In this document: positions 52,279 to 61,945 of the stretch, piece after piece | Layout of the letters: each line of letters starts with the position of its first letter | Numbering within the stretch: the stretch's first letter is position 1 | Assembly (NCBI RefSeq): GCF_947499295.1 | Contig: NZ_CANMNP010000005.1 | Span: 241,432 to 305,431, forward strand | Length of the DNA: 64,000 nucleotides | Direction: 5' to 3' | Source of the DNA: an uncultured Roseibium sp. | GTDB taxonomy: Bacteria; Pseudomonadota; Alphaproteobacteria; Rhizobiales; Stappiaceae | Translations under genes and position numbers: made by a program | Notes under the pieces: generated by a model | What the model saw: only the letters and a program-made list of their open reading frames with translations | The model's database searches: none | What the model was told of the DNA's origin: nothing

Positions 52279-53370
52279 ATGACTTCGTTGTCCCTGAAAG
52301 ACGTCAGCAAGTCTTATGGCACCGTGGAAGTTCTCAGGAATATCAACCTGGAGATCGAACCGGGCGAGCTGATCGTATTTGTCGGGCCGTCAGGCTGCGG
52401 GAAATCCACTTTGCTGCGCATGATTGCAGGCCTTGAACGCATCACTGGCGGAACGCTGGAAATTGGCGACATGGTCGTCAATGACGTGCCGCCGGCTCAG
52501 CGTGGAATCGCAATGGTGTTCCAGTCCTATGCGCTCTATCCGCATATGACGGTCTATGACAACATGGCCTTTGCGCTCAAGCTGGCCGGCAAGTCGAAAG
52601 ACGAGATAGACACCGCCGTGCGTGCCGCTGCAGACAGATTGCAGCTGACGCAATACCTGGACAGATTGCCAAAGGCCCTGTCGGGAGGGCAGCGTCAAAG
52701 GGTGGCTATCGGCCGGTCGATCGTGCGTGACCCGAAGGTGTTCCTTTTCGATGAGCCGCTTTCAAACCTCGACGCAGCGCTGCGGGTTGCTACGCGGATT
52801 GAAATTGCCCAGCTCAAGGAAAGCATGCCCGAAAGCACAATGATCTACGTGACCCACGATCAGGTGGAGGCCATGACGCTGGCCAGCCGGATCGTGGTTC
52901 TTCATGGCGGTGACGTCGAGCAGTTCGGAGCGCCTTTGGAACTCTATGAGCGGCCGGCAAACACTTTCGTCGCGCAGTTCATCGGGTCACCGGCCATGAA
53001 CCTGATCGAAGCGACAGTCAAAGTTGCCGGCGGCCAGACCTCGGTGGTGATGACCGATGGCGGCCATGCCGATGTGCCGATTGCATCAACGGATGCGGAT
53101 GTCGGCAAGACCGTCAAACTCGGTGTGCGACCGGAAGATCTGGTGCTCACGGAAAGCGATGACTACCTGGTTACGGCTGATGTCGAAATCGTTGAGGCAC
53201 TCGGTGAAACGACGGTGCTTTACTTCAAGGCGCAGAACGGGAATCCGGGTCTAATTGCAAAGCTTCCGGGTATTCACGAAATCAAGCGAGGCACCAAGGT
53301 TCGGCTGACGGCTGCCGAAGAAAAGCTGCACTTGTTTGATGCCGACGGAAAGTCGTTCCTTTATCGGTAA
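52279..53370 (+). CDS. aglK: Alpha-glucoside ABC transporter ATP-binding protein AglK
   Basis: 363 aa, UgpC/MsmK-type ATPase. Walker A GPSGCGKST, Q-loop FQSYALYPHMTV, signature LSGGQRQRVAIGRS, Walker B FLFDEPLSNLD, His-loop VTHDQVEAMTLAS; a TOBE/OB regulatory domain from about 240 has the LGVRPEDLVL motif. GGGAGGAG upstream. Last gene of the transporter. Confidence 0.92.
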   Translation: MTSLSLKDVSKSYGTVEVLRNINLEIEPGELIVFVGPSGCGKSTLLRMIAGLERITGGTLEIGDMVVNDVPPAQRGIAMVFQSYALYPHMTVYDNMAFALKLAGKSKDEIDTAVRAAADRLQLTQYLDRLPKALSGGQRQRVAIGRSIVRDPKVFLFDEPLSNLDAALRVATRIEIAQLKESMPESTMIYVTHDQVEAMTLASRIVVLHGGDVEQFGAPLELYERPANTFVAQFIGSPAMNLIEATVKVAGGQTSVVMTDGGHADVPIASTDADVGKTVKLGVRPEDLVLTESDDYLVTADVEIVEALGETTVLYFKAQNGNPGLIAKLPGIHEIKRGTKVRLTAAEEKLHLFDADGKSFLYR

Positions 53371-53408
53371 TCGGGCAGCTGCGGCTTCATCCGCCTTCAG
53401 CCATTTTT

Positions 53409-53440
53409 CAACGCCCCTCCCTGACAGGGGAGGGGCGTTG
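53409..53440 (+). terminator. GC-rich hairpin after aglK
   Basis: CAACGCCCCTCCC pairs perfectly with GGGAGGGGCGTTG around a 6-nt loop. No T-run follows on either strand, so it may protect the 3' end rather than terminate by itself. Confidence 0.65.
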
Positions 53441-53694
53441 CACTTCAGTTAACGCCTGATTGAGGTTCGGCGAACGCTGCCACAATAAGGCTCCGGTCTT
53501 GTGGTGTGCTGCAAAGATGTGGCTCAGCTTCGTCAAGGCGGAGACCTTCAAACTCCCGTATGCTGCCCATCGCCATGTCAGGCCGTACCTCAATCCCATT
53601 TAGACTTTTCATTCGGACTGATCCGGACCTTGAAACTCCCGTCATGTGAATTCTTGGTTTGTCATCATGTGTGATGACGCGCTAAAACTGTCAT

Positions 53695-53738
53695 ATCATG
53701 TTCATATGAGCGTCTAATAAGGTTCATATGAACATGAT
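53695..53738 (+). promoter_or_regulatory. 15-bp perfect inverted repeat made of two palindromes, probable DeoR operator
   Basis: ATCATGTTCATATGA (53695-53709) and TCATATGAACATGAT (53724-53738) are exact inverted copies with a 14-nt spacer. Each arm overlaps a 12-bp palindrome GTTCATATGAAC (right copy perfect, left copy with one mismatch) 22 bp apart, about two helical turns. The TGTTC/GAACA ends resemble the GlpR half-site of the same regulator family. Confidence 0.6.
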
Positions 53739-53844
53739 TTATCTGGTTTCGAAGCTCTCGTTTTTCGAACCAGCAACAAGCTCTTTCAGAAGGGTATTCC
53801 GGCAAATGCCGGAAAGAGCGATACGGCGTCGGGTTAATAGGCAT

Positions 53845-54630
53845 ATGCTTGGGCAAGTAGATATTTCAAAACGTCAGTCTGAAATTTCAGATCTCGTTCA
53901 GAAGGCAGGCTTTGCGTCGGTTGAAGAACTCGCCGATCGTTTTGAAGTGACCACACAGACAATCAGACGGGATGTGAACCGCCTGTGTGAGCTTGGCATT
54001 CTCAGACGAACGCATGGCGGTGTTGAACCACCGGCACCTGCCTCCAACATTCACTATTCGACGCGGCAGATCCTAAATCTTCCGGAAAAACAACAGATCG
54101 CCAATCTTGTTGCCAGCAAGATTGAAAACAACACGTCTCTTGCATTTTCAATTGGTACGACGCCCGAAATTGTCATGCAGGCCCTGACAGCAAATGAAAA
54201 ACTGGCGATTTTCACGAATAATCTGAATGTTGCCTTTTCGGCGTCAATCAATCCGTCTTTTCAGGTGACTATTGCGGGTGGGCGTCTGCGGCATGGCGAC
54301 CGCGATGTGCTTGGATCTGCCGCGCAGGCTTTCTTTTCCAACTACAAGGTTGATGTCGGCATTTTTGGAGTTGCCGGTGTCGATGAAGATGGAACGCTTC
54401 TCGATTTCCATGAAGACGAGGTGGCCGCGCGACAGTCGATCCTCGCCAATTGCCGAAAGTCCTATCTGGTGCTTGATCACAGCAAGTTCGGGCGCAGTGC
54501 CCATGTGCGCGGTGGGGTCTTGAGCGACGTCGATGCCATTTTCACTGATCGTCCGGTTCCGCCTGCAATTCTCTCAGGCCTGAAGGGGACACAAACGCGG
54601 GTCTATGTCGCCGGCACCCCCAGCGTTTGA
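53845..54630 (+). CDS. DeoR/GlpR-family transcriptional regulator
   Basis: 261 aa from the ATG at 53845, the family's standard length; an upstream ATG at 53728 lies inside the operator repeat and would add 39 residues. N-terminal HTH: EELADRFEVTTQTIRRDVNRLCELGILRRTHGGV (about 26-60), the DeoR signature. The C-terminal sugar-phosphate sensor domain (DeoRC) has SIGTTPEIVMQAL and FGVAGVDEDG. A sugar kinase gene follows on the same strand, so a sugar phosphate is the expected effector. Confidence 0.9.
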   Translation: MLGQVDISKRQSEISDLVQKAGFASVEELADRFEVTTQTIRRDVNRLCELGILRRTHGGVEPPAPASNIHYSTRQILNLPEKQQIANLVASKIENNTSLAFSIGTTPEIVMQALTANEKLAIFTNNLNVAFSASINPSFQVTIAGGRLRHGDRDVLGSAAQAFFSNYKVDVGIFGVAGVDEDGTLLDFHEDEVAARQSILANCRKSYLVLDHSKFGRSAHVRGGVLSDVDAIFTDRPVPPAILSGLKGTQTRVYVAGTPSV

Positions 54631-54962
54631 TTGCCCGCCCAACGGAATGTTGCGGCAACTGTCAGGTATCTGCCCCTTGCAGACAGCTTTAAACGCTGAC
54701 CGCTTCAGAGCTGTGACATGATTGGGTTTGGTGCTTTTGCACTCATCAAGTTCGTATTTTTCAATCTGTTGAAAGTTTCGGCCGCCCCCACAAATTGAAG
54801 CGGGGAGTTGCAATCGCTCGGAATTTTTCCGAAAAGAAACGGAAGCGATTCCCCCTTCCGAAAGTAGAATTGGAGTACGGGGGTGTTTGTGATATGAGAT
54901 TTAAATCGATTAAAATGACAGAAATCCGGGAAAACCTGGATCCAGCTTGTGAGGAAAAGCCC
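54631..54962. other. Intergenic stretch between deoR and the sugar kinase gene
   Basis: 332 bp up to the preferred kinase start. The kinase frame is open from 54795 with ATGs there, at 54894 and at 54915, but the sequence before 54963 is not of the family. I see no operator repeat or terminator of note; the kinase promoter is presumably here. Confidence 0.45.
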
Positions 54963-55871
54963 GTGTCAAAACTGTTTCTTGCCGTTGGCGAATGCATGGT
55001 TGAAATGGCGCCTACGGCGGAGGGGACCTACTCGATGGGGTTCGCCGGAGACACATTGAACACGGCCTGGTATGCCCGGCGGGCTTTGCCTGAAAGCTGG
55101 ACCGTCAGTTACCTGACTGGCGTCGGCAGCGATCAGGTTTCAGATCAGATGCTGGAATTTCTGCAGGCTTCGAATATCAATACCGACCAAATCCGACGAC
55201 TTGAGGATCGAACGGTTGGTCTTTACATGATCCAGCTGAAAGATGGCGAACGGAGTTTCGCCTATTGGCGTTCGCAATCCGCAGCCCGTTGTCTGGCCAG
55301 CGATCCGGATCATCTTGCTCAGGCTTTCCAGAAAGCGGGGCTGATCTATTTCAGTGGTATCACGCTCGCAATCCTTTCGGCGAAGGACCGTTCCGCGTTT
55401 ATGGATGCCTTGAAGTCGGCCCGTATCAGCGGCGCCAAGGTGGCTTTCGATCCGAACCTTCGGCCGCGGCTATGGGAAAACCTCGAAACCATGCGGTCTG
55501 TCGTGACCGAAGCCGCAGGCCATTGTGATTTTGTGATGCCGTCTTTTGAAGACGAGTTGGAATATTTCGGCGATGCAACCCCTGCAGACAGCGCCGAAAG
55601 ATATCTTGCGGCCGGGGCAGATATGGTGGTGGTCAAAAACGGACCCGAAGACGTTGTTTGCGCGCGCCGCGGTGAGCTTCAAAGCTACGCGCCGCAACCT
55701 GTCCGCAACATTGTGGATACGACCGCTGCCGGAGACAGCTTCAATGCAGCCTTTCTTGCTGACTATCTGATCTCGCAAGATGTTGCCTCAAGCGTTGGAG
55801 CTGGAGCAAAACTGGCGGCAACGGTTATTCAGCACAGAGGTGCGCTGGTGAAAATTCTTGAGCCGGCTTGA
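54963..55871 (+). CDS. kdgK: PfkB-family sugar kinase, 2-keto-3-deoxygluconate kinase-like
   Basis: 302 aa from the GTG at 54963 (GAGGA about 8 nt upstream); starting here gives the family's usual N-terminus SKLFLAVGECMVEM. The sugar-site motif is GFAGDTLNTAWYARR, the mid segment FDPNLRPRLW and the PfkB signature DTTAAGDSFNAAFLADY with the catalytic Asp. This pattern is closest to KdgK, which phosphorylates 2-keto-3-deoxygluconate; a related keto-sugar is possible. Placed after a DeoR regulator and downstream of the agl transporter. Confidence 0.78.
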   Translation: MSKLFLAVGECMVEMAPTAEGTYSMGFAGDTLNTAWYARRALPESWTVSYLTGVGSDQVSDQMLEFLQASNINTDQIRRLEDRTVGLYMIQLKDGERSFAYWRSQSAARCLASDPDHLAQAFQKAGLIYFSGITLAILSAKDRSAFMDALKSARISGAKVAFDPNLRPRLWENLETMRSVVTEAAGHCDFVMPSFEDELEYFGDATPADSAERYLAAGADMVVVKNGPEDVVCARRGELQSYAPQPVRNIVDTTAAGDSFNAAFLADYLISQDVASSVGAGAKLAATVIQHRGALVKILEPA

Positions 55872-56076
55872 GGGTGGCAATAGCCTTCACTTCGCCATAA
55901 CTGTCAGAATTTAAAGGCGCTTTACCTAGTTTCAAACTTTTGTATATTGTAATTTTTTGCAATATCTAATTATTATCTAAAGGTGAAAACGTTAAGTCTA
56001 TGTTTTATTATTACCCTAACTTAGCCGGGAATTTCGGGCTGATGAAACCATAAATACCGCTAAGGAAGGGACGAAA

Positions 56077-58257
56077 ATGGCTTTCCGTCTCGCAAGAAAA
56101 ATACCCGCAATGGTCGTCGGGGCTGCCGCGATTGTCGGCGTTGGCATCGGGTTGGCCAGCTATTTTACATCTGTGGCCAGCATTGACGAGTTGACCAAGC
56201 AAAGGCTTTTGGCAGCAGCTGAGACCGGTTCGGCTGAAATCCGTGCGTATCTCGAAACGATTGAGCATCAATTGGTCTTGATAGCGGAGAACCCGGGAAC
56301 GGTCGCAGCAGTCAACGAGTTTTCGACCGCTTGGCAGGAAATGTCCAAGGACGGGGTGAATCTGGAGTCTGCACTCCAAGATGCCTACATCTCGAACAAT
56401 CCGCACCCGACCGGAGAGAAAGACAAGCTTTACGCGGCTGAGACAGGTTCAGCCTATGATGTTGTCCATGCCAAATATCATCCATGGTTCCACAAGCTTC
56501 AGCAGGATGAAGGCTATTATGACGTCTTTCTGTTCGATACTGAGGGGAACCTTGTCTATTCGGTTTTCAAGGAATTGGACTATGCAACCAATTTTAAGGC
56601 CGATGGCGGCAAATGGGCCGGGTCTGACCTCGGCGAGGTGTTCCGAAAGGCCATGACGATAACGGCGCACAGCGATGTGGCCTTTGAAGACTTCGCGCCA
56701 TACGGCCCCAGTTACGATGCGCCGGCCAGTTTCATGGCACACCCCGTCGTTGATGGTGACCATAACACAGTGGGCGTGTTGGCGTTTCAGATGCCCGTTG
56801 ACAAGATCAATGAGCTGATGCGCCACAACCTAGGTCTGGGCAATTCCGGTGAACTTGTGTTGATCGGTGACGACGGCTTGATGCGGAACGACACCACCTA
56901 CACACCAGACGTCAATGACATCTTGACCACCAAGATTGAAGGCGCGGTGATTGACGAAGCAAGAGCCAATGGTGAAGCCTTTGGCTACGCCGAATTGCAC
57001 CGCGGTGAATTGATGGACGTAGAGGCCATCACGTTCAACTATCAGAACAACGAGTTTCTTCTCTTGGCCTTGCAGTCCTATAAGGAAGCGTCTTTGCCGG
57101 TCGTTTCGCTGCGCAATCGCATGATTTTGGCCGGCCTGGCCTTGCTTGCGATAGCTGCTGTCGCAGGTTTGTTTGCAGCTCGTACGATTACGTCTCCAAT
57201 CAACCGGTTGGTGAACGCGATGAGTGCATTGGCAGCCGGTGATTTGAGTGTCGATATTGAAAGCGCGGATCGCACGGATGAAATCGGTGACATGAGCCGT
57301 GCCGTCACTGTCTTCAAGGAAAACGCCATCCAGAGGCAGGAACTGGAAGCCAATGCTCGCGGAGAACGTGATCGTGAACAGGAACGTCAGGAGTACCTGG
57401 AAACGCTCATCTCTGAGTTCCAGGGCACCATGTCGGATCGGTTGGCCACAGTATCCGATCAGATGGGACTGATGCGTGGAGCAGCAGCGACACTTGATGA
57501 ACTTGCCACAAATGCCAGGTCGGAATCCGATGTTGCTGGCAACGCCTCAAAAAGTGCTTCGGAAAGTGTTGCCACGGTCGCGGCCGCGACTGAGGAAATG
57601 ACGGCGACGGTTCAGGAAATCGCCAACCAGACCGAAACCACGTCTCGGATTGTCCAGGAAACCGTGGAAGCCGCGGAGACGACCAACAAGGATGTGCAGA
57701 TCCTGTCTGATGCTGCCGAACACATCGGCAGTGTTGTCAATCTGATCCGGGATATTGCCGAACAGACCAATCTGCTTGCCCTCAACGCGACCATTGAGGC
57801 GGCGCGCGCCGGTGAAGCTGGACGCGGATTTGCGGTGGTTGCTTCGGAAGTCAAGGATCTGGCAGAGCAGACATCCAAGGCTACGGACGAAATCTCGGGT
57901 CGCATTACGGGTATTCAGGGCTCGGTTAAAGATGCAGCCGGTGCTATCGGGCATATTGCCGAAAAGGTCGATGAGATCAGAAGTCTTACAAGTTCTGTGG
58001 CCGGTGCTATCGAAGAACAGCGTGCAGCCAATCTGGAAATTGCCCGTTCGGCCAAATCTGCCAGCGACAGCACAGGGGATGCCGTTACCAGCATGTCATC
58101 CGTATCGAACGTTGTGCTTCAGACTTCCGAGGAAGCGGTTTCCGTGAACTCGGCGTCTGATCTCGTCTCTGAGGCCAGCTCAAATCTGGCAGAAGAGGTC
58201 GAGCGTTTCCTTGCCAGGGTCTCCGGTGACAGGGCCGGTGATCGAAGCGCAGCGTGA
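56077..58257 (+). CDS. Methyl-accepting chemotaxis protein
   Basis: 726 aa chemoreceptor. TM1 at about 11-30 ([19 protein letters not shown]), periplasmic sensor of about 310 residues (dCache-like, with [21 protein letters not shown]), TM2 about 345-365 ([18 protein letters not shown]), HAMP about 367-420, and the cytoplasmic signalling domain with the hairpin-tip signature [20 protein letters not shown]. The C-terminus lacks a CheR/CheB pentapeptide (ends DRAGDRSAA). ATG preceded by AAGGAAGGGA. Ligand unknown. Confidence 0.93.
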   Translation: MAFRLARKIPAMVVGAAAIVGVGIGLASYFTSVASIDELTKQRLLAAAETGSAEIRAYLETIEHQLVLIAENPGTVAAVNEFSTAWQEMSKDGVNLESALQDAYISNNPHPTGEKDKLYAAETGSAYDVVHAKYHPWFHKLQQDEGYYDVFLFDTEGNLVYSVFKELDYATNFKADGGKWAGSDLGEVFRKAMTITAHSDVAFEDFAPYGPSYDAPASFMAHPVVDGDHNTVGVLAFQMPVDKINELMRHNLGLGNSGELVLIGDDGLMRNDTTYTPDVNDILTTKIEGAVIDEARANGEAFGYAELHRGELMDVEAITFNYQNNEFLLLALQSYKEASLPVVSLRNRMILAGLALLAIAAVAGLFAARTITSPINRLVNAMSALAAGDLSVDIESADRTDEIGDMSRAVTVFKENAIQRQELEANARGERDREQERQEYLETLISEFQGTMSDRLATVSDQMGLMRGAAATLDELATNARSESDVAGNASKSASESVATVAAATEEMTATVQEIANQTETTSRIVQETVEAAETTNKDVQILSDAAEHIGSVVNLIRDIAEQTNLLALNATIEAARAGEAGRGFAVVASEVKDLAEQTSKATDEISGRITGIQGSVKDAAGAIGHIAEKVDEIRSLTSSVAGAIEEQRAANLEIARSAKSASDSTGDAVTSMSSVSNVVLQTSEEAVSVNSASDLVSEASSNLAEEVERFLARVSGDRAGDRSAA

Positions 58258-58289
58258 CGGATGGACGACCATCGATGTGAAAAGATCAA

Positions 58290-58314
58290 GGGTGCCTCCG
58301 GGCACCCTTTTTTT
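58290..58314 (+). terminator. Rho-independent terminator after the chemoreceptor gene
   Basis: GGGTGCC pairs with GGCACCC around TCCG, followed by seven T. Confidence 0.9.
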
Positions 58315-58368
58315 GCCGGTTTTTCAGAACGCGCCGGATTTGTTGCCGGGACGTCTCGCTAAGAGGTC

Positions 58369-59190
58369 TCAGCCTGCATCCCGCTCTGCGATCCAGTCAT
58401 GGTCTGGATGGTTTTGAAAGCGCCATTTGCGCATCGGGCCCGCCATGACATTCAAATAGTACATTTCATAGCCATAAGGTGCGCCGCATGGGTGGTGTCC
58501 CTTCGGAACCAGCACGACATCATGACTGTTCATGGAAATGGTTTCGTCCAGCATTCCGTCTTCAGTGAAAACCCGTTGGTGGCCATAGCCCTGGTCCGGG
58601 TTGAGACGATGATAGTAAGTCTCTTCCAGATAGGTCATGTCCGGAAAATTGTCCTCGTCGTGCCTGTGCGGCGGGTAGGACGACCAGTTGCCCGGGGGCG
58701 TGAATACTTCAGTGACCAAGAGGCTGTCGGCGACATCGGATTCTTCCATCGCAATTGGATAGATGTACCGTGTGTTCGCACCTTTGCCACGTGTGACCCT
58801 CTCGGGAACCGGCAAAACCCTGGCCGTATGACCTCCCTTGCCTGGCGCGGTGCACACACCGATGGTGCAGTCGGTCGTGGCGGTAGCCAACCAACTGGTT
58901 TCGTTTGGAACGTAAACGCTGTGCGGCGGCCGTTGCTCGAACACGTTCATGCGTTCGCCCTGCTCGCCGAAGTCTTTCCCGCCGGCAGAGATACCGGCCT
59001 TTCCTTCGACCATGACCAGGATCACTTCCCGGTCTCCTGTCGTTTCACTGGCCGTCTCGCCTGCTTTGAGGCGATAGAGCGAAAACCCTACATATCCCCA
59101 ATCCTGTGACTTGGGGCCTCTGGCGCTCTCTACGGTGATGTCGTGAACCTTGCCATTGGTACCCGACGGTTTTCGCAGAAGGTCGCTCAT
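58369..59190 (-). CDS. iolB: 5-deoxy-glucuronate isomerase IolB
   Basis: 273 aa, cupin-type isomerase of myo-inositol catabolism: 5-deoxy-glucuronate to 2-deoxy-5-keto-gluconate. Metal-site motifs are SYPPHRHDEDNFPDMTYLEE (His-x-His...Glu) and the downstream NSHDVVLVPKGHHP with His. Its ATG overlaps the iolE stop (ATGA), so iolE and iolB are coupled; last gene of iolC-D-E-B. Confidence 0.94.
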   Translation of the reverse strand: MSDLLRKPSGTNGKVHDITVESARGPKSQDWGYVGFSLYRLKAGETASETTGDREVILVMVEGKAGISAGGKDFGEQGERMNVFEQRPPHSVYVPNETSWLATATTDCTIGVCTAPGKGGHTARVLPVPERVTRGKGANTRYIYPIAMEESDVADSLLVTEVFTPPGNWSSYPPHRHDEDNFPDMTYLEETYYHRLNPDQGYGHQRVFTEDGMLDETISMNSHDVVLVPKGHHPCGAPYGYEMYYLNVMAGPMRKWRFQNHPDHDWIAERDAG

Positions 59191-60083
59191 GTCAGTTCCA
59201 ATTCGTTAGCAATGGCCTTGAGCGTCTTAAGACCAAGGCTCTGGTATTTGAAAGGATTGTGGACCTCGGGGTCCTGCTCAGCCTCGATGACAATCCAGCC
59301 CCGATAACCGGCTTCCTTCAGGATCGTCAAAAGGGGGTGAAAATCTATGCCGCCTTCGTCGTCGCCCGGCACTGTGAAAACACCGGCCCGGACCCCGTCC
59401 ATGAAGGATTTGCCATTCTCCCGGATATTCTTCATCACGGCGGGCCGTACGTTCTTGGCATGGAAGTGGCCGACCCTGTCAATATAGGTCCTCAGGACGG
59501 GTGCCGGATCCTCACCCTTGCTTCCGAAATAGCAGTGACCGGCATCAAAGAGCAGTTTTGTCGACGGGCCGGTGGCGGCCATGAAAGCATCGATTTGCAA
59601 AAGGGTTTCAACTACGGTTCCCATGTGGTGATGATAGACAAGATCAATGCCTTGCTGCGCACAAAAGGCCGCGAGTTCTTCAACCTTCGCACCAAAGATT
59701 TTCATCTCTTCTGCGCTCAGAACCGGGCTGGTGGAAATGTCTACATCGGACCCCTGGATGGTGTTTGAGGTTTCGCAGGCTATGCAAACCTTGCAGCCAT
59801 TGTGCTTCAGTTTGTCCAGGTGCGGCTGGATCGCCTTCTTCTCATCCTCGACCGACTGGTCTAGGAGGTTGAACGAATACCAGCCGGAGATGAACTTCAA
59901 GCCATGACTGCCGAGCAACTGTTTAAGCTCTTCCGGTTCATCCGGCCAACGGTGTCCGTTTTCAATACCGTCAAAACCGATTGCCGAAGCTTCCTTGAGG
60001 ATCTGCTCTGTGGGAATGTGGGCACCGAGCGTCTGGTCATCATCGTTTGCCCAGGCAATCGGGTTGGCGCCGTAAAGGATCAT
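59187..60083 (-). CDS. iolE: Myo-inosose-2 dehydratase IolE
   Basis: 298 aa TIM-barrel enzyme that dehydrates 2-keto-myo-inositol. Family motifs: NPIAWANDDDQTLG at the start, DGIENGHRWP, LVYHHHMGTVVE, LLFDAGHCYFG and the C-terminal WIVIEAEQDP, which provide metal ligands. 23 nt after iolD. Confidence 0.95.
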   Translation of the reverse strand: MILYGANPIAWANDDDQTLGAHIPTEQILKEASAIGFDGIENGHRWPDEPEELKQLLGSHGLKFISGWYSFNLLDQSVEDEKKAIQPHLDKLKHNGCKVCIACETSNTIQGSDVDISTSPVLSAEEMKIFGAKVEELAAFCAQQGIDLVYHHHMGTVVETLLQIDAFMAATGPSTKLLFDAGHCYFGSKGEDPAPVLRTYIDRVGHFHAKNVRPAVMKNIRENGKSFMDGVRAGVFTVPGDDEGGIDFHPLLTILKEAGYRGWIVIEAEQDPEVHNPFKYQSLGLKTLKAIANELELT

Positions 60084-60106
60084 GTTTTCTTTGTCCCTGA
60101 TGAGGG

Positions 60107-61945
60107 TTAGTCGGCGCGTTGATCTTTGAGCGCGGCCAGATAGTTTTCGCGGGCTTCTTTGACTTCAGGCCGGGCGGATACCTCGGGAACGGCAACGTCC
60201 CACCAATGGCCACCTCCGGCTTCACCGGGGCCGTGCATCGGATCGGTGTCGATCACGATCACGGTAGGAACCTGCCTGGCCCTAGATGCCAGGATTTGAT
60301 TTTCCAGGTCGGCAATGTCCTCCGCCTTTACCGCATGTGCACCCATGGAAGCTGCATGGGCAACAAAGTCGATCTCGGGCTGCACTTTAATATTGGCGCT
60401 CCGATAAAGATTGTTGAACTCGGCACCACCTGTCCCCAATTGCAATCGGTTGATGCAGCCAAAACCGCGGTTGTCGGTCAGCACCACCGTAAAGGGGACC
60501 TGACGCATGACAGCTGTGGCAAGTTCGGAGTTGGCCATCATATAAGAGCCGTCGCCGACGAAGCAGACAACGTCCCGGTCGGGTTGCGCAAGCTTGACAC
60601 CCATGGCACCGGCAATTTCGTAGCCCATACAGGAATAGCCATACTCCATGTGATAGCCACCCTGGGGTGCCTGCCATAAAAGCTTGAGCGCACCCGGCAT
60701 TGTTCCGGCAGCACACATGGCGATGGTCTTTTCGTTTGCAGCGCGTTGAACCGCGCCGATCACCTCCGCATCAATTGGCAGGTAATCTTCTGATACATCG
60801 GACCGAGCGCCGCAGTGGGCATCGACCTTGGCAAGCCAATTGAGACGGGATTGCGGATCAAAAGCGCCTGATCGGTGGTCATTGAGCGTTGCCGATAGCC
60901 GCTCAAGGCAGACCTTGGCGTCACCGACAAGACCGACCGCGCTGTGTTTGTCCGCGTCATAGCCTTGAACGTTTATCGACACCAGTTTGCGGCTCGGGTC
61001 TTTGAACAGCGCCCACGAACCGGTCGTGAAGTCCTGAAACCGCGTGCCGACGCCAATGACAAGATCGGCCTTTTCCGCCAGTTCGTTGGCGCACGCGGCA
61101 CCGTCGACCCCGGCAGCCCCAAAGTTCATCGGGTGAGACTGGGCCAGTGCTGATTTGCCTGCCTGGGTTTCGATAATGGGTATGGCGTGGCGGGTTGCGA
61201 AATCGCCAAGCGTTTCTTCGGCCTGCGAATACACGACACCGCCGCCGCAAACCAGAACCGGGCGTTCAGCGGCCTCGATCAGGGCTGCAACGTCAGAGAC
61301 CTCCCGGCTGTCAGGTTCGGGACGCCGGATACGCCAGACCTTGGGCTCAAAGAAGCTTTCAGGATAGTCGAAGGCTTCTGCCTGAGTGTCCTGACAGAAG
61401 GACAGCGTGACAGGACCGCAATCGGCTGGATCGGTCAAGACACGGAGCGCACGCGGCAGCGCCGTGAGCAGCTGCTCAGGGCGAACAATCCTGTCGAAAT
61501 AGCGGGAAACGGGCCGAAAGCAGTCATTGGCCGAAACCGTACCATCGTCGAAATCCTCGACTTGCTGAAGCACCGGATCCGGCGCGCGCCCTGCAAAGAT
61601 GTCGCCAGGGATCAACAGAACCGGCAGGCGATTGACATGCGCAAGTGCTGCTGCGGTGACCATGTTGGTTGCGCCCGGTCCAATCGAGGATGTGACCGCC
61701 ATTGCGCGTCTGCGCCGCTTTGCCTTGGCATATGCGATGGCCGTGTGCGCCATGGTCTGCTCATTCTGGCCACGCCAGGTCGGTATCGTGTTGCCGGCTT
61801 GCTCCAACGCTTCGCCAAGGCCTGCGACATTGCCATGGCCGAATATGGCCCAGACGCCGTCGATGAAACGTTCGCCGTCTTCGTTCATTTGCGCTGAGAG
61901 ATATCGGACCATGGCCTGCGCCGCGGTGAGGCGGAGAGTGCTCAT
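60107..61945 (-). CDS. iolD: 3D-(3,5/4)-trihydroxycyclohexane-1,2-dione hydrolase IolD
   Basis: 612 aa from the ATG at 61945, overlapping the iolC stop by 4 bp. Thiamine-diphosphate enzyme: N-terminal PYR domain (MAHTAIAYAKAKRRRR), middle domain (AERPVLVCGGGVVYSQA), C-terminal PP domain with the ThDP motif VGDGSYMMANSELATAVM. It opens the ring of the diketo intermediate in inositol breakdown. Confidence 0.95.
   Translation of the reverse strand: MSTLRLTAAQAMVRYLSAQMNEDGERFIDGVWAIFGHGNVAGLGEALEQAGNTIPTWRGQNEQTMAHTAIAYAKAKRRRRAMAVTSSIGPGATNMVTAAALAHVNRLPVLLIPGDIFAGRAPDPVLQQVEDFDDGTVSANDCFRPVSRYFDRIVRPEQLLTALPRALRVLTDPADCGPVTLSFCQDTQAEAFDYPESFFEPKVWRIRRPEPDSREVSDVAALIEAAERPVLVCGGGVVYSQAEETLGDFATRHAIPIIETQAGKSALAQSHPMNFGAAGVDGAACANELAEKADLVIGVGTRFQDFTTGSWALFKDPSRKLVSINVQGYDADKHSAVGLVGDAKVCLERLSATLNDHRSGAFDPQSRLNWLAKVDAHCGARSDVSEDYLPIDAEVIGAVQRAANEKTIAMCAAGTMPGALKLLWQAPQGGYHMEYGYSCMGYEIAGAMGVKLAQPDRDVVCFVGDGSYMMANSELATAVMRQVPFTVVLTDNRGFGCINRLQLGTGGAEFNNLYRSANIKVQPEIDFVAHAASMGAHAVKAEDIADLENQILASRARQVPTVIVIDTDPMHGPGEAGGGHWWDVAVPEVSARPEVKEARENYLAALKDQRAD

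Larger units (their letters stand above)
53371..53844. other. Intergenic region with hairpin and repeats upstream of deoR
   Basis: 474 bp. Left part: a 13-bp hairpin (53409-53440). Right part: GTCATCA-TGTG-TGATGAC (53671-53688) and the 15-bp inverted repeat at 53695-53738. The short open frames in between overlap these structures and have no recognised family; I do not call them. Confidence 0.55.

Noticed and set aside
53408..53645. Two short minus-strand frames after aglK
   Set aside because: They overlap each other and the GC-rich hairpin, and have no recognised features.
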